The notes: a model not told the origin generated them from the letters alone. DNA of 64,000 bases from Juglans regia (GCF_001411555.2 NC_049914.1:15268798-15332797); one strand, 5' to 3'. Shown: positions 47,160-58,657, counted from the first letter of the stretch. Made by a program: numbers and translations.

Positions 47160-47614
47160 AGATATATAATCCTCGATGGTCCAGAAAGAAGAGTCTATCT
47201 TCATTGGATCCCAATCTAACTCACGCTCTTCAACTATTTCTTTCAAAAGCTTTAGTTTCTTTTAAGGTGAAAGAGCACAAATTGAAAGCAGTGCTATTAA
47301 CTAGCGATTAACACCACAATTTGGCATGAGTTCTATTGCAGCTGATACAAATTATTTGCCATACTTAGTCACAAACAACATTTGAGCCTACACCAACTCT
47401 GACAGATCCACACAACTTGGTACTACAAAGCACACACCTTATATTGCTTCCTTCAGATCTAGAGGACAATCTCTTTCTGATTCAATAATTTGAGGTAGAC
47501 GACAATAAGCTCATAGAATAGGTCAATGGTCTCCTGAACAACCATCATATTCTATTCGCTAACAATATGCTCAACTCGAATGCGACTGATGGCTTCTTGA
47601 CGTGCTAAAGAAGA
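47160..47614 (-). pseudogene. IST1-family (ESCRT-III regulator) gene fragment
   Basis: IST1 proteins regulate ESCRT-III/VPS4 in endosomal sorting. The minus strand reads ARQEAISRIRVEHIVSE, NMMVVQETIDLFYELIVVYL, then CPLDLKEAI, VCFVVPSCVDLSELV, AQMLFVTKYGK, FVSAAIELMPNCGVNR and KLKLLKEIVEERELDWDP. This is the expected order of the central IST1 helices. At least four in-frame stops; several fit CAG or CAA to TAG or TAA changes. Its upstream end is fused to the pseudouridine-synthase fragment within one reading frame. Confidence 0.85.
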
Positions 47615-47830
47615 GCCTTGCTTGCTTGCTAGCCATTGAAGCTGTATTATAGCTGTTCATTGCTAGAAAAGGCCACCAGGTAAGACTTATAGGCCAGAAG
47701 GTTTATTAAGGTCAACCATACCATCATCTTCATATAAAACTTTGAGCAAGTATGGCACCTTAAGCTCCTTCCAAGGAAGTCTGTGGTGGACAAGCTCCAA
47801 ACAGATATTAAAAGGTCCAATTTCCTCTAC
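47615..47830 (-). pseudogene. RluA-type RNA pseudouridine synthase gene fragment
   Basis: The family isomerises uridine to pseudouridine in RNA. The minus strand reads LELVHHRLPWKELKVPYLLK VLYEDDGMVDLNKPSGL, then VLPGGLF and QLQWLASKQGSSLA. This is the conserved segment before the catalytic HRLxxxTSG region of plant RluA-like synthases. Stops after PSGL (TAA) and in the following GGLF.Q.T stretch (TAG, TGA) all fit C-to-T change. The catalytic motif itself is absent; after SSLA the frame continues into IST1 sequence. The upstream 47831-48041 may hold more of the same gene but I cannot assign it. Confidence 0.8.
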
Positions 47831-48041
47831 CCCCCCATTAGCTACAGATGAACATCTGGGTTCTTTGAGGGAGAGTCTGTGGTGGCACCAGGGCTTGCAG
47901 TGGTTGGGGTTGCATGACTTGCCTATGTGCTTGCGGTGAGTTATAGGGACTAGGGTGTGAGGGCTTGGCCACGCAGCACGAGGAGGTCATGCAGAAAAAG
48001 GGTTACGGATTCAGCTGAGGGCTTAGAAGGGTGATGCTAGC

Positions 48042-48392
48042 TGTAGAGAAGAGGAAAGAGTGAAGGAAAACTTTTTGTATATTTCTTCATGTAGTTTCTG
48101 TGTACAGAATTGAATATATACAGAGAAATAATCTAACAACCTTCTCCTAGGAATATACTCGAGCACTTGTTGTGCATTACAAATGACAGTATGAATTGGT
48201 AGAGTTAGTTACAAAAGTGTCGGCCATAATACAATACAGTACAATAGCCATACCCAAAGGGTAGGCACCAACCTAGTCTAGTTGATTCCAAAAGATTCTT
48301 CTTGAGAGGTATCCGATGAGGCAGTTGACGTGGTTGCTCTTCTGCAGGCAGCTGATGTGCTGGACTTTTTGGAGGCAACAGTAGATATCTCA
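48042..48392 (-). repeat. Copia 3' LTR
   Basis: The minus strand starts TGAGATATCTACTG at 48392 and ends TTCTCTACA at 48042. The polypurine tract (TGCGGGGGCATAT on the minus strand, 48393-48405) lies immediately upstream. It is the same length as the 5' LTR. Confidence 0.9.
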
Positions 48393-48405
48393 ATATGCCC
48401 CCGCA

Positions 48406-49925
48406 AGTCTAACGGTGTGTCAACCACTGTGAGACTTGTTCCGAGCAAGTGAAACTGAGATGAGACAATTGATTTAGTGAAAATATCAGCTAACTGATCT
48501 TTGGAAGGAAGAAAGGTAACTTGTAGTGTTTTTGTAGCGAATCTATCATGTAGGAAATGGAAATGGATTTCCATGTGTTTGGTTCTTAAATGAAGTACAG
48601 GGTTAACGGAAAGGTAAGTAGCACCGAGGTTGTCACACCAAAGAGTTGGAGGTTTGGGAAGGAAAATACAAAGTTTTATTAAGAGAGATTGAACCCAGAG
48701 TAATTCAGCAGTGGCATTTGCAAGGGCCTCAAACTCGGCCTCGATGCTTGATCGAGTAATAGCACGTTGCTTTTGAGATCTCCAAGATACTAAATTTGGA
48801 CCAAGAAAAATAAAAAAACCACCAGTAGATCATCGATCGTCTGGGCAACCAACCCAATCAGCATCAGAGAAGGTTTGCAGGTGAAGGGAGGTGGATTTTT
48901 TGAAAAAGAATACCAAAATTTAAAGTGTGTTTGAGGTATCAAAGTAGTCTCTTGACAACTTGCCAATGGGACATTTTCGGATTATGCATGAAGTGAGAAA
49001 TCTTGTTTACGGCAAAAGCAAGGTCTGGGTGAGTTAAGGAAAAGTATTGTAGACTGCCCACAATGCTTCTATAAAGCATTGGACCATAGAAGGTGGGAGA
49101 ATCATAGATGTATAGGCGGGACAAGGCATACATGGGAGATGTAATACCATTGGCATACAACATGTTTGTGCGAGAGAGAAGATCACTGATAAATTTTTGT
49201 TGGGAGAGATGGATGCTATTAGGTAAATATGATACTTCCAGGCCAAGGAAGTAAGACAATTTTCCTAGGTCTTTTGTTAGAAAAACAGAAGCAAGAAATT
49301 GAATAAGATGTTCAATTTGGGCATCATGAGAACTGGTAAAAATAATGTCATCCACATACACAAGAACATAAATGAGAACCGACTTATAGGAATAGACTAA
49401 CAGAGAAGGGTCGGATTTGGATGGAAGAAAAACCATATTCACAGAGTTTGGAAATCAGTTGTGCGAACCATGCACAGGGTGCTTACTTAAGACCATAAAT
49501 GGCCTTTTGCAAGCTACACATGTATTGGGGTGGTCAGGATGGACATAACCAACAGGTTGGGACATATAGACAGTTTTGGTCAAGTCACCATGAAGAAAAA
49601 CATTTGAAATATCTAGTTGTCTAAGAGTCCAACCATGGGAGACAACAAGAGAGATGACTAACCGAATGGTGGTGGGTTTAACAACAAGGTTGAAGGTCTC
49701 AGAGTAATCAACTCCCTCTTGTTGGTGAAATCCCTTGGCGACGAGTCGTGCCTTGCGACGTTTAATGGTGTTGTTGGCACGATGCTTTGTGCAGAAGATC
49801 CACCTGCAACCAACAATGTTAGAGGAAGGGGGAGGAGGAATAAGGGTCCAAGTGTGGTTTTGGATTAGGGCTTGAAACTCAGTGGTCATGGCATTTCGAC
49901 ATTCAGAAAAACGGGAGGCCATGGT
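48406..49925 (-). pseudogene. Copia reverse transcriptase and RNase H
   Basis: The minus strand from 49922 gives [28 protein letters not shown], then [44 protein letters not shown] and, after a frameshift at about 49455, LLVYSYKSVLIYVLVYVDDI IFTS with an intact YVDD catalytic box (near 49350). FLGLEVSYLPNSIHLSQ follows, then a decayed RNase H ending VTFLPSKDQLADIFTKS near 48490. Frameshifts separate the RT halves and the RNase H, so no product is expected. Confidence 0.9.
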
Positions 49926-49959
49926 GAAAGAGCTTGGTTCTTCTGGTATTTCAAGGGAT

Positions 49960-50899
49960 GAAATTAGGGCTTGACGTGGTGACCATCTAGAAATTTTTTG
50001 GGATCGGAGGAGTTTGTTTTTGAGTGGGTTACAATGGGTGATCGAGGAGGAGGCATGGATTGAGTATTTTGTGCAAGAGATTGATTGTTTGAAGCTGTTG
50101 AGTTGGGAAGGGTTTCTCTAGTCACAAGATGAAATGTTGAAGAAGAGGGAAGAATAAGAGAAGGTGTGTTTTGGATAGTAGATGGGGTTGAAGTTGGACT
50201 TTGTGATATGTTAGTGGAAGATGGGTTCGGGGTGGGAACTGGGCTTGGTGTTGTGTGAGTGTAGGATGGGTTGATGGTTGAAAGGGGAAGGAAAGTAAAA
50301 GTGGGCTGAGAGTTTGTAGAGGGTGGAGACGTGAGCTTGGCATATGGAAAAGAGGATTCATTGAATATTACATCACGGGAAATGTATAATCGGTTGGATT
50401 CTAGATGGATACATTTGTATCCTTTATGAATAGGGTTGTAACCAAGGAACAAAAAGTTATCTTATGATTATTTTAGGGCCTAAGATTGGGCCAACACTCG
50501 AAGCCAAAAACTTTGAGAAAAGAATAATCGAGCTCTTTATTGTAGAGAAGAAGGTGGGGAGATTTGTTTTTGAGGGATGGAGAAGGGAGAAAATTGATGA
50601 GATGGGCCGCGGTTTGGAAGACATCGGCCAAAATTTATTGGGGAGAGAGTCCATTGCTAGAAGAGCAAGGCCCGTTTCAACTATATGGCGGTGTTTACAT
50701 TCAATCACACCATTTTGTTGGTAGGTGTGAGGACATGAGAGGCGATGAGAGATCCCTTGAGAGTGGAGAACATGGGTGAGGGGTTGAAATTCCCCTCCCC
50801 AATCACTTTGAATATTTTTAACTTTTGTGTTAAAGAGACGTTCAACATATTTATGAAAAATAAGAAAAATGGAGGTTGCATCACCCTTTGAGGCTAAGG
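49960..50899 (-). pseudogene. Copia integrase second half and integrase-RT linker
   Basis: The minus strand from 50899 reads YPLASKGDATSIFLIFHKYV ERLF, KNIQSDWGGEF and ISHRLSCPHTYQQNGVIECK HRHIVETGLALL, the second half of the Copia integrase core (D and E of the D,D35E set). Then follow the IFLGY-type box (MFLGYNPIHKGYKCIHLESN RLYISRDVIFNE) and a Ser/Thr/Pro-rich linker. It resumes the integrase interrupted by B3 at 50900-55661. Confidence 0.88.
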
Positions 50900-53800
50900 G
50901 ATAGTGTAACAGCCCGCTAGAAATTTACTAGTGGAATTTCTATTGATTTTATGAACCTCGTGAAAACCCCATAAGTTTTTACGAATAAACTAATCGCACA
51001 AGTTTTAGACTGTCAACATAGTCAGTGTTATCACTCACTATGGTACTAGAAATATACTATGGTGCTAGAAATATGAGTTTAATTATTTGAGTTAGTTAGA
51101 AGTGTCAGAATGTGTTTTGGTCTACGCCATTAGACTCAGTTGATTATTTAGGACTTTATGATGCAATAATTTATTTTCATAATTTCGGACGTAACTCCTG
51201 TTCGAAATTGTAAAATTATTTTTAGAGACACTTCAGGGTTGAATTTCAGTAAACAATTTTCATTGTAGTATATGAATATTTATGATTTTTTCAATACTAA
51301 GTTTCTTATGCATTTTTTTGAAGTGAATAGTAACCTCGATAAATGCACCCAGTGCAGTGTTTTCAAAATCAGAGTGTGGAATAGCCAAATTAGGTTAGAG
51401 AAGTTTTATTTGGACACTTGGCAAGATCTTAGCCACACATAGTGAATGGTTATAGACACTTGGCACAAAGAGGAACCATTAGAGAAATTGTGAAGGAAAT
51501 CAAGGTGTAAGATCATGCCACCAAACCAAAACTTTGTTTCATCTGATTAATCAAATTGTGTCAAACCAAAGAGGGTTTCAATCCTAGTGAAACCATAAAT
51601 AATTGGAATCCAATCGAAATCCCAAAAGCTTGGTTGAAACTGAAACCCTAAATGGTTTCCCAAATCCTAAAGTTGGCCTCCAAACCCTTTCTAACCCGAT
51701 TTCTAACATTGTGTTTAATCACTTGATTAAATCACTTCCACATGCTATTAATTAATCAAATCCTTGTTATGACATCATCATCCAACCTTTTAAACCTTAG
51801 AAATTTGATTGGGTTAAGCAAAATTGGTTTTGGGCTTGATAGCATCTCAAACCCTAACCAAACCCCCTTTAAACCCCAAATTGAAGCCCACTTGGTTGGG
51901 GCCCACCAAGGCCCACGAATTTAGCCACCTTGGCAATGCTTCTTGAAGAAGTTTCCTCCCCCACATGGAAGACCATCCACCGCCATTGACTACACCCAAT
52001 AGTGCCTTGATGTGAATGAGAAATCCACTCCATCAACCTCCATCTCTCACAGCTGTTGCAGGCAGTCCTTGCCCCTCACTATTCTCCACTTTATGTCACA
52101 TAGCCAATTCCAATCAAGGGTCATTTAAGCCCATAACTTTCCCGTTCAGGAGTCTAAAGTCGTGCAAGGCACATTTCACTCCATTTTATCACTTCTTCAC
52201 CATGTTCTTAGAGAGAAACTCAAAAGAGCTCTCTTGGGCAGATTTATAGGTCTTTTTGCGTGACAATTACCATTTGTAAGTATTTTTGCACAATGAATCC
52301 TTCATAAAATTTGTTCGTCTTTGAGTGTACTTTTCGTGGATGTCTTATTAGTTTCATTACATGCTCATTTGAGTGGTCAAAATTATTTTTAACTATGGAA
52401 AGGTCGTTCTGGGCGTGAAACTGGAGAGTATGTTATGTTTTGTGGAGTGTTGTTAGAATGTGTTTATGAATGCTCATTGAGGTTTTGTTGCATGAATAAA
52501 GCTTTTGACGATAGATTTCTTTAGATCTAGAAACTTGAAAACTGGAAGTGGAAAAACAGTTTTTGTTTTAAGAAAGTTCGAATATTTCTTCGTTTAATCT
52601 TATTCCAAAGGCTTTGATATTTTTATGTGATGATCATAAGCCTCTTATATACATGTTAGGATGTTATTCTGAAGATATTTAGTATTAGTTTTAAATATAT
52701 GATTTTTCTATGCAAGGGGATTCCGGTTCGGCCCAAGATTTGATGTTGTTGGGTTAGACCCATGTTTTATTAAATCTTAGCCATGTGATTTTAAGTTTGA
52801 TGGTTGAATCTTCTTTAGGACACATTTTTAAACCATGAGATGTTTTAATTTGAAAATCACATCTGTTTAAGCCATGGATCAAGAGATTGATTAAAGTTAG
52901 GTGAGTGAAAAAATTTTGATTTTGGACTAAGTGTAAACCAAAAACTCCAAGTGTTATGTGATTTAGGTGACTTTTGTTTGTTGATTTAAAGCATGGTTTA
53001 TCTTAAGATGATGATATGGATATGGTAGAAGTAAGATTTGATTTTTTTTGGAATTCTTGGAGATGTTTTTATTAAGGTCAAAACTTGTGTTTTAATGGTT
53101 TATTACCTTTTGTTAAAAAGTTTGGGTCTTCTTACAAAAAGTTTGGTGTTGATGATTAGTTTTTACTTAATGGATGTGTTAAGTATTTTTTTTAAACTTA
53201 GGATAGGAAGATCTTTGTTACAAAATTTTGGTTTAATCATGGGTTTCGAAGATAGAAGAAATTGCAACCAAAATCAAAAGAAATTGCCTATGAATGTTTC
53301 AACCATAGTGAGTTTTCCATAGTTGTGAATGGTTTTAAATTTTTCTAAGTTGATATTTGAGTTTGGGACAAAATTTACATGAGGAATGTAAATTTTAGTA
53401 ATTTTTTGAGTTAGGATGTGAAATCCTTAAGTTATGGGTAAATTGATCATTTTTTCACATTTAGAGGGTAAAATGGTAATTTTATTCTAAGTTGTCTCTT
53501 TTCACATTTCTAATTGTTAGTAATTAAATTGTTAGTAATTAAAATTTCTAACGTTTAGAATACCCTCTTACAGTTCTTCGTGTTTCGCGCCTTATTCTCG
53601 TAGAACGCGACGATCGAGATAAGTTAACTATTAATTTAACTTAATTTACTATTAATTTAAATTAATAGTATGTGTGATGGCTAAGGGAACTATAGTTTAT
53701 GTTCGTATGGTGTTATATATGTCATGTCATCACATGTTTATCTATTACACGAATTATTCTGTCACGAAATACTTATCTGTTACACAATATATTTTGTCTC

Positions 53801-55661
53801 ATGTTACTATCCATTGCAAGTATGTCACATTACGTATGTCATCTGCTACATGCATGTCATGTCACGTAATATTCAATGTTACATATTATGCCATGTTACA
53901 AAATATTGTTTGTTACATGTTATGCCATGTTACAAAATAGTCTGTTACATGCATGCCATGATATGAAATGTTGTATGTTACTTTTATGTCCCAAAGTATG
54001 TCATTTTTGTCGTCTTACATTCATGTCACGTTACGCTATGTCAGGACTTTTGTCTTTTCGTATTCATGCTATCCCGTTTAGAATACTGTTTGTGTATCTC
54101 GAGAACAGTCTTGTTAAGTTATTCATGTCAATCATGACCCTAAGCGCTAGGATGAGGTATTATCCTAGTGAAACTTCTTTGTTCAAGCTGGAGTGCCTAA
54201 ATAGGTGTGAAATTTCCTGGGTTGATGAAGTACAGTCAACAGGTTGTGAATGGGGCCTAACTAGCTGGTCACTGAAGCGCACCAGGCACTAACGCCAATG
54301 GAGCCACACTTTATTTTACGTGTGTCCACAACAAGTGTGGTAAAAACAAGTCATGGGACCACAACAACTGTGAAGCATGAAGTATGAGGCCACAACAACC
54401 GTGGAGCATACACTACTTGAGACACAACGATTGTGACACGTAGAATACGTGGGGCCATAGCAACTGTGGAGTACGTATTAACACACTCACAGCTGGTATA
54501 GACACCTGTGTTGTGATACGGTAATAGGCAGGGACATAAGGCTCAAGGGGATACGTATAGCACCCGTATAGTCACTTTAATAATTAAGTCTATTGAATAA
54601 GAATACGCAATCATGGTAATTCCATAAGATAAGATTACGCAATCATGGTAACTCTATGAGATAAGACTACAAGTTCATGTTTATGTCATGTTATGTGTTA
54701 TGTTCAAGTTCACGTTCATATTATGTATGTTCACGTTCATGCTATGTTTCAAGTCCATATTATGTTTCAAGTTCACGTTCATGTCAATGTTATGTTCAAG
54801 TTCACTTTCATGTTATATCATGTTCACGTTCGCATTATGTTTCAAGTTCACATTTATGTCATGTTATCTTCAGGTTCATATTATGTTTCAAGTTCCCGTT
54901 CATGCTATATTGCTAGTCCATGTTATGTTTTAAGTTCGCGTACATGTCATGTTATGTCACGTTAAGCTAAGTTTCAGTTTCAGTTCAAGTTATGTTATTT
55001 ATGTCATACTATATGTCAAGTTATGTTATGCTTATTTATGACTTTGATTATACATTCATGTTTTTACTGTCATGCATACATCGTTAACCTATGTGGAAGT
55101 TTCCTGTTAACTTGCTGAGATTTGTAATCAAATCTCACCATGGTAGTCCCAACTACCATTCCCCCCGAATGGTAGGCGATGTGTTATGATCAGAGCAAAG
55201 AGCAGACACTGGCAGACTGGAAGAGGTTGACTAGACGTCGTAGATGTAACACGAAGCTTGTAGCCTCCATAGTTAGGTCTTTGGATAGTATTCCGGCATC
55301 GTTAGTCGAGTTACGCGAGTTACTCAACGAACTAGCCCAATAGTGTATTTTGGCAATATAATTATGGAGTCAGGTCTCCGTTGTTTTAAGATTACAGTCT
55401 TCTGAGACCCGTGCAGTAATAGTGGATGTTTATTTTGTTAAGATACATGGATTATGTTTTAACTATTTAGAATATTATAAGTTTGGTGCATGATATTGCT
55501 AAAGAAAAATTATCCGCTACAAATACTGCATAATACTAGATGCATGTTAGGAACATTGCATCTTATATGTCATGAACGGGGGCAGGTAACCTTGTGTTGC
55601 ATGTCCCGACACTTCAGATGTCCGTCCAATCTCAAGTAGAATCTGGGGGCGTCACAGATAA
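50900..55661 (+). mobile_element. Solo LTR of family B, copy B3, GATAG/GATAA duplication
   Basis: The LTR is 50905-55656 (4,752 bp), TGTAACAGCCCGC to GGGGGCGTCACA, on the plus strand. It is flanked by GATAG (50900-50904) and GATAA (55657-55661), four of five identical. Removing it rejoins the Copia integrase as ...SRFTWFY / PLASKGD.... It contains the paired hairpins at 55117-55175, a palindromic ACAACAACTGTGG array at about 54320-54480 and ATGTTATG/TTCACGTTC-type degenerate repeats (53.7-54.0 and 54.67-55.0 kb). It is the longest B copy. No gene. Confidence 0.92.
55117..55175 (+). promoter_or_regulatory. Conserved paired hairpins in LTR B3
   Basis: GAGATTTG/CAAATCTC (55117-55124 with 55129-55136) forms one stem. 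CTACCATTC/GAATGGTAG (55153-55161 with 55167-55175) forms a second. GGTAGT (55142-55147) can instead pair with ACTACC (55152-55157), competing with the second stem. The same set occurs in B1 (about 16530-16590) and B2 (37339-37400), and a diverged set in C2 (44500-44555). It lies about 480-540 bp before the LTR 3' end. Function unknown. Confidence 0.7.
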
Positions 55662-56345
55662 AACCAGGTAAAGCGGCTAAAATCATCCACAAATGAGTTA
55701 TAATAACGAAAAGCATCTCTTGATATATGAGGGAATGGACCCCAAACATCCACAAAAATTAAATGCAAGGTTTTTAAGGACTAAGTACTAGAAGATTGAA
55801 AAGATAATTGCCTACACTTGGCAAGAGGACAATTTGAACAAAAAAACTCATGTTGAGACGGGATAAAAGGTAAACATTTTGTGCGCAGTATGCGGGAAAC
55901 AAGTTGAAGGTTGGGATGACCAAGTTGATAGTGCCATTGTGCGAGAGTAGTGCGTTCACCAATGAGGGCAACGAGAGTAGGTGTTAAGGAGGCTGGAGGA
56001 AACATGTATAGGCCATTATGCGTTGGGCCTTGGAGAAGCAACTTGCCCGTCTATTTGTCCTTCACAAGAAAATTAGATTCATGAAACTCAAATTAAATAG
56101 AGTTGTCATGACAGGATTTTTTGACAAAAATTAAATTTTTGGTGATTTGGGGAACACAGAGTAGTTTATGAAGGGAGAAAACAGAGTTTGAGCAAGAGAT
56201 TTGAGAATCACCAATGTGTGTAAACGGGAGGGCAGCACCATTGCCAACTTGAATTTGTTCAGATCCAAGGTACGGTTCACTTGAGATATTGAGGTTGTGA
56301 AGGTCCAAAGTGATGTGGTTTGTTGCGGCTAAGTCGGGATACCAC
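55662..56345 (-). pseudogene. Copia protease, GAG-pre-integrase and integrase first half
   Basis: The minus strand from about 56345 reads WYPDLAATNHITLDLHNLNI SSEPYLG, where the protease active site DSGAT has become DLAAT, so it is catalytically dead. Then VGNGAALPFTHIGDS and LHKLLCVPQITKNLIFVKK. The zinc-binding start of integrase follows (WHYQLGHPNLQLVSRIL ... CSNCPLAKC, 55.93-55.81 kb). Next is FVDVWGPFPHISRDAFRYY NSFVDDFSRFTWFY, ending at the B3 insertion. Confidence 0.9.
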
Positions 56346-56469
56346 TGTGTATCAGTGAGCTACGGCGAGCTTGTGTAGTTAGCAGAGAAAGATCGAGGTG
56401 GTTCAAATTGATAGGCCCTGGTCAAATTTGTGGTAGCGCTGGAGAGCTACATGGCCGACTTTGGTGCAG

Positions 56470-57345
56470 ACCTGGCATGTGGGTTTGTTGGTTTGGGAAG
56501 CAGAAAATGAGGGAGACGATGAGAAGCGAGTTCATCAAGTTCGGCCACCTCCACGATAAGTGTTGCGACCTCCAAGGGTTGAATTTTGAGAGGAAAATGA
56601 AGTATTGATATTAGCAGATGGTGTTGGGAGAAGTTTGTGTTGTATGGTGGTGAGGGATCCACGGCTTTCAAAAGTGAGCAGAAGATTAAAAAGTTCAGAT
56701 GAGCTAATGGGAGTGGCCCGAGTTGTCACAGAAGTAACAAATGATTCATATTCAGAGGTGAGGCCATTAAGAAGGTAAGAAACCACCTCAGAGTCATAAA
56801 GCGGCTCACCAACAGCGATCATTGTGTCGGAGAGAAGATGAAATTTTCTCTAGTAGTTTGTCACCGATAGAGAACCATTTTTGAGATTAGTGAGTTGATG
56901 ACGGATTTGGAAGATTTTAGCTTGAGATTGTGAGGTGAACATGGTATCTAGTGTGAACCGGAGTTCTCGAGAGGTGCGGGAGGCAATAGCCTGGGCAAAG
57001 ATTAGTTCGGTGAGGGATGAAAGAAGAGCACTAAGAAGCATTTGATCAGTACGACGCTACTAAAGATAGACTGGGTTTGGTTGAGGAAAGGGTCCAGTAG
57101 GAGAAGGTGATGAGACGGGGAGAATAGGCGGACGAGGAGGGGTGGAGCCATCAATGAAGTGATATAATTCTTGGCCGTGGAGATAGGGGATGATTTGGGC
57201 ACGTCACAGTAAATAGTTATCAGAACTGAGTTTGACAGATACTATGTGGGAGAAATTGCTGGGAAGTTGGAAGGTAAAGGAATGGGAGATGTCTTTATCA
57301 GAACATGAACCATCGGTAGCCTTACAAAAAAAAAGGCGTTAGTCG
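56470..57345 (-). pseudogene. Copia gag (UBN2-type)
   Basis: The minus strand from 57250 reads pieces typical of the plant Copia Gag: IPYLHGQELYHFIDGSTPPR P, LLSALLSSLTELIFAQAIAS RTSRELRFTLDTMF, and IRHQLTNLKNGSLSVTNY. Next come IAVGEPLYDSEVVSYLLNGL TSEYESFVTSV and ISSSELFNLLLTFESR. A Gly/Arg-rich tail is at 56.55 kb. Frameshifts occur near 57.05, 56.85 and 56.5 kb. Stops include two adjacent ones near 57.06 kb. Confidence 0.85.
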
Positions 57346-57351
57346 ATTTGG

Positions 57352-57364
57352 GGCTCTGGTACCA
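57352..57364 (-). promoter_or_regulatory. Copia primer-binding site
   Basis: The minus strand TGGTACCAGAGCC directly follows the 5' LTR end and is one base different from the TGGTATCAGAGC match to initiator tRNA-Met. It fixes the element's orientation. Confidence 0.88.
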
Positions 57365-57715
57365 CGTAGAGAAGAGGAAAGAGAGAAGGAAAACTTTTTG
57401 TATATTTCTTCATGCAGTTTTCTATGTACAGAATTGAATAATATAGAGAAATAATCTAACAACCTTCTACTAGGAATATACTCGAGCACTTGCTGTGCAT
57501 TACAAATGACAGTATGAATTTATAGAGTTAGCTACAAAAGTGTCGGCCATAATACAATACAGTACAATAGCCATACCTAGAGGGAAGGCACCAACCTAGT
57601 CTAGGTGATTCCAGAAGATTCTTCTTGAGAGGTATTCGATGAGGCAATTGACGTGGTTGCACTTCTAGAGGCGGTTGATGTGCTGGAATTTTTGGAGGCA
57701 ACAATAGATAGCTCA
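57365..57715 (-). repeat. Copia 5' LTR
   Basis: 351 bp, starting TGAGCTATCTATTG at 57715 and ending CTTCTCTACG at 57365 (terminal CA changed to CG). It pairs with 48042-48392. Confidence 0.9.
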
Positions 57716-58657
57716 ATACTATAGCTTGGGTGGATGTTGGGAAATATGAGTGATAGCGGTGATTTCTCTACCATGAGAGAGAGAGAGAGAGAGAGAGAGG
57801 TTTTACTAGGTGTTCAGCTTTCCTCTTCCTCAATGAGGTATTCGGAGCGGATGTAGCCATTCTTGTTGGCGCTACCGTTTGCCCCTGCATCTGGACCTTT
57901 CCCTATTTTTGACACCGCTGCTACTCCTTCGTCTTGCTGCATTGCACAAACCTATGCTCCGAATGGGTTAATTTTTTCTCTGAAGTTGTTACCGAAATCA
58001 TTTAAATGCTACTGAAACACTTTGTGATTTTGCTGTGCTTATACAGGGACATATTTTATTATTTGTTTTATATATTAATATTCTCTCGTCTGAACTAGAA
58101 TTTTAATAATAAATGAGTCCAATACATTAAATATTTAATTAAATTGGTGAATCATGTTCAAACTTACGAGATCTACTCAGATATCAGAAGAAATCACTTC
58201 TCCCAAAAATTTAAATTAATGAAAATATGTAAATTTTATTATTTATTTTATATCCTAACAACCTCTAACTCTCAAATAAACAGAAAAATGTATTTGTATA
58301 TCTGGTAACCAGAAGAGGGCAAAAATATTTTCATCTTCACGCAGTGATTCACTCCAGGATTTGATCTCTCGTAGTTTTTTTTTAACCCATGAACAGGTTA
58401 TAGTTTAGTCAATCATCACCCTCCGTATCTTTGCAGATTCATCTCAATAATTTGTTCTGTCGTAATCTTTGGGGCACAATACAAGTACATAATTATTGGT
58501 TCTACAAAATCAAGTAAATAATGTTCACAGAAAATCTCTTCTAAAGAGATGATATAAAAGGTGTTTATAACTTGCCATGTATGAAAATAGACACGTGAGA
58601 TAAATGTAGCTAAATTGGTGGAAGGTAGCAACCAAAACAGAGGGATCATTTCATTGT
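57716..58657. other. Copia flank with GA microsatellite; no assigned gene
   Basis: 57774-57799 is a (GA)n microsatellite. On the minus strand 57931-57803 is a short open frame of 42 codons (MQQDEGVAAVSKIGKGPDAG...) with coding-like composition. I could not assign it to a family. It may be a further piece of a host gene split by the Copia insertion. 58000-58657 is AT-rich and shows nothing recognisable. Confidence 0.4.

Larger units (their letters stand above)
48042..57715 (-). mobile_element. Degenerate Ty1/Copia element with paired 351-bp LTRs
   Basis: The order on the minus strand is 5' LTR (57715-57365), primer-binding site, gag, protease, integrase, RT, RNase H, polypurine tract, 3' LTR (48392-48042). 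The domain order (integrase before RT) defines Copia. The integrase is split by solo LTR B3. The two LTRs differ at roughly two dozen of 351 positions by my hand count (about 7 percent), so the insertion is old. No matching 5-bp duplication was seen (CTAGC left, ATACT right). Confidence 0.9.

Noticed and set aside
48042..57715. A 5-bp target duplication for the Copia element
   Set aside because: The flanks CTAGC and ATACT do not match. A loose similarity (GCTAGC and CTATAGC) needs shifted LTR ends and is not convincing.
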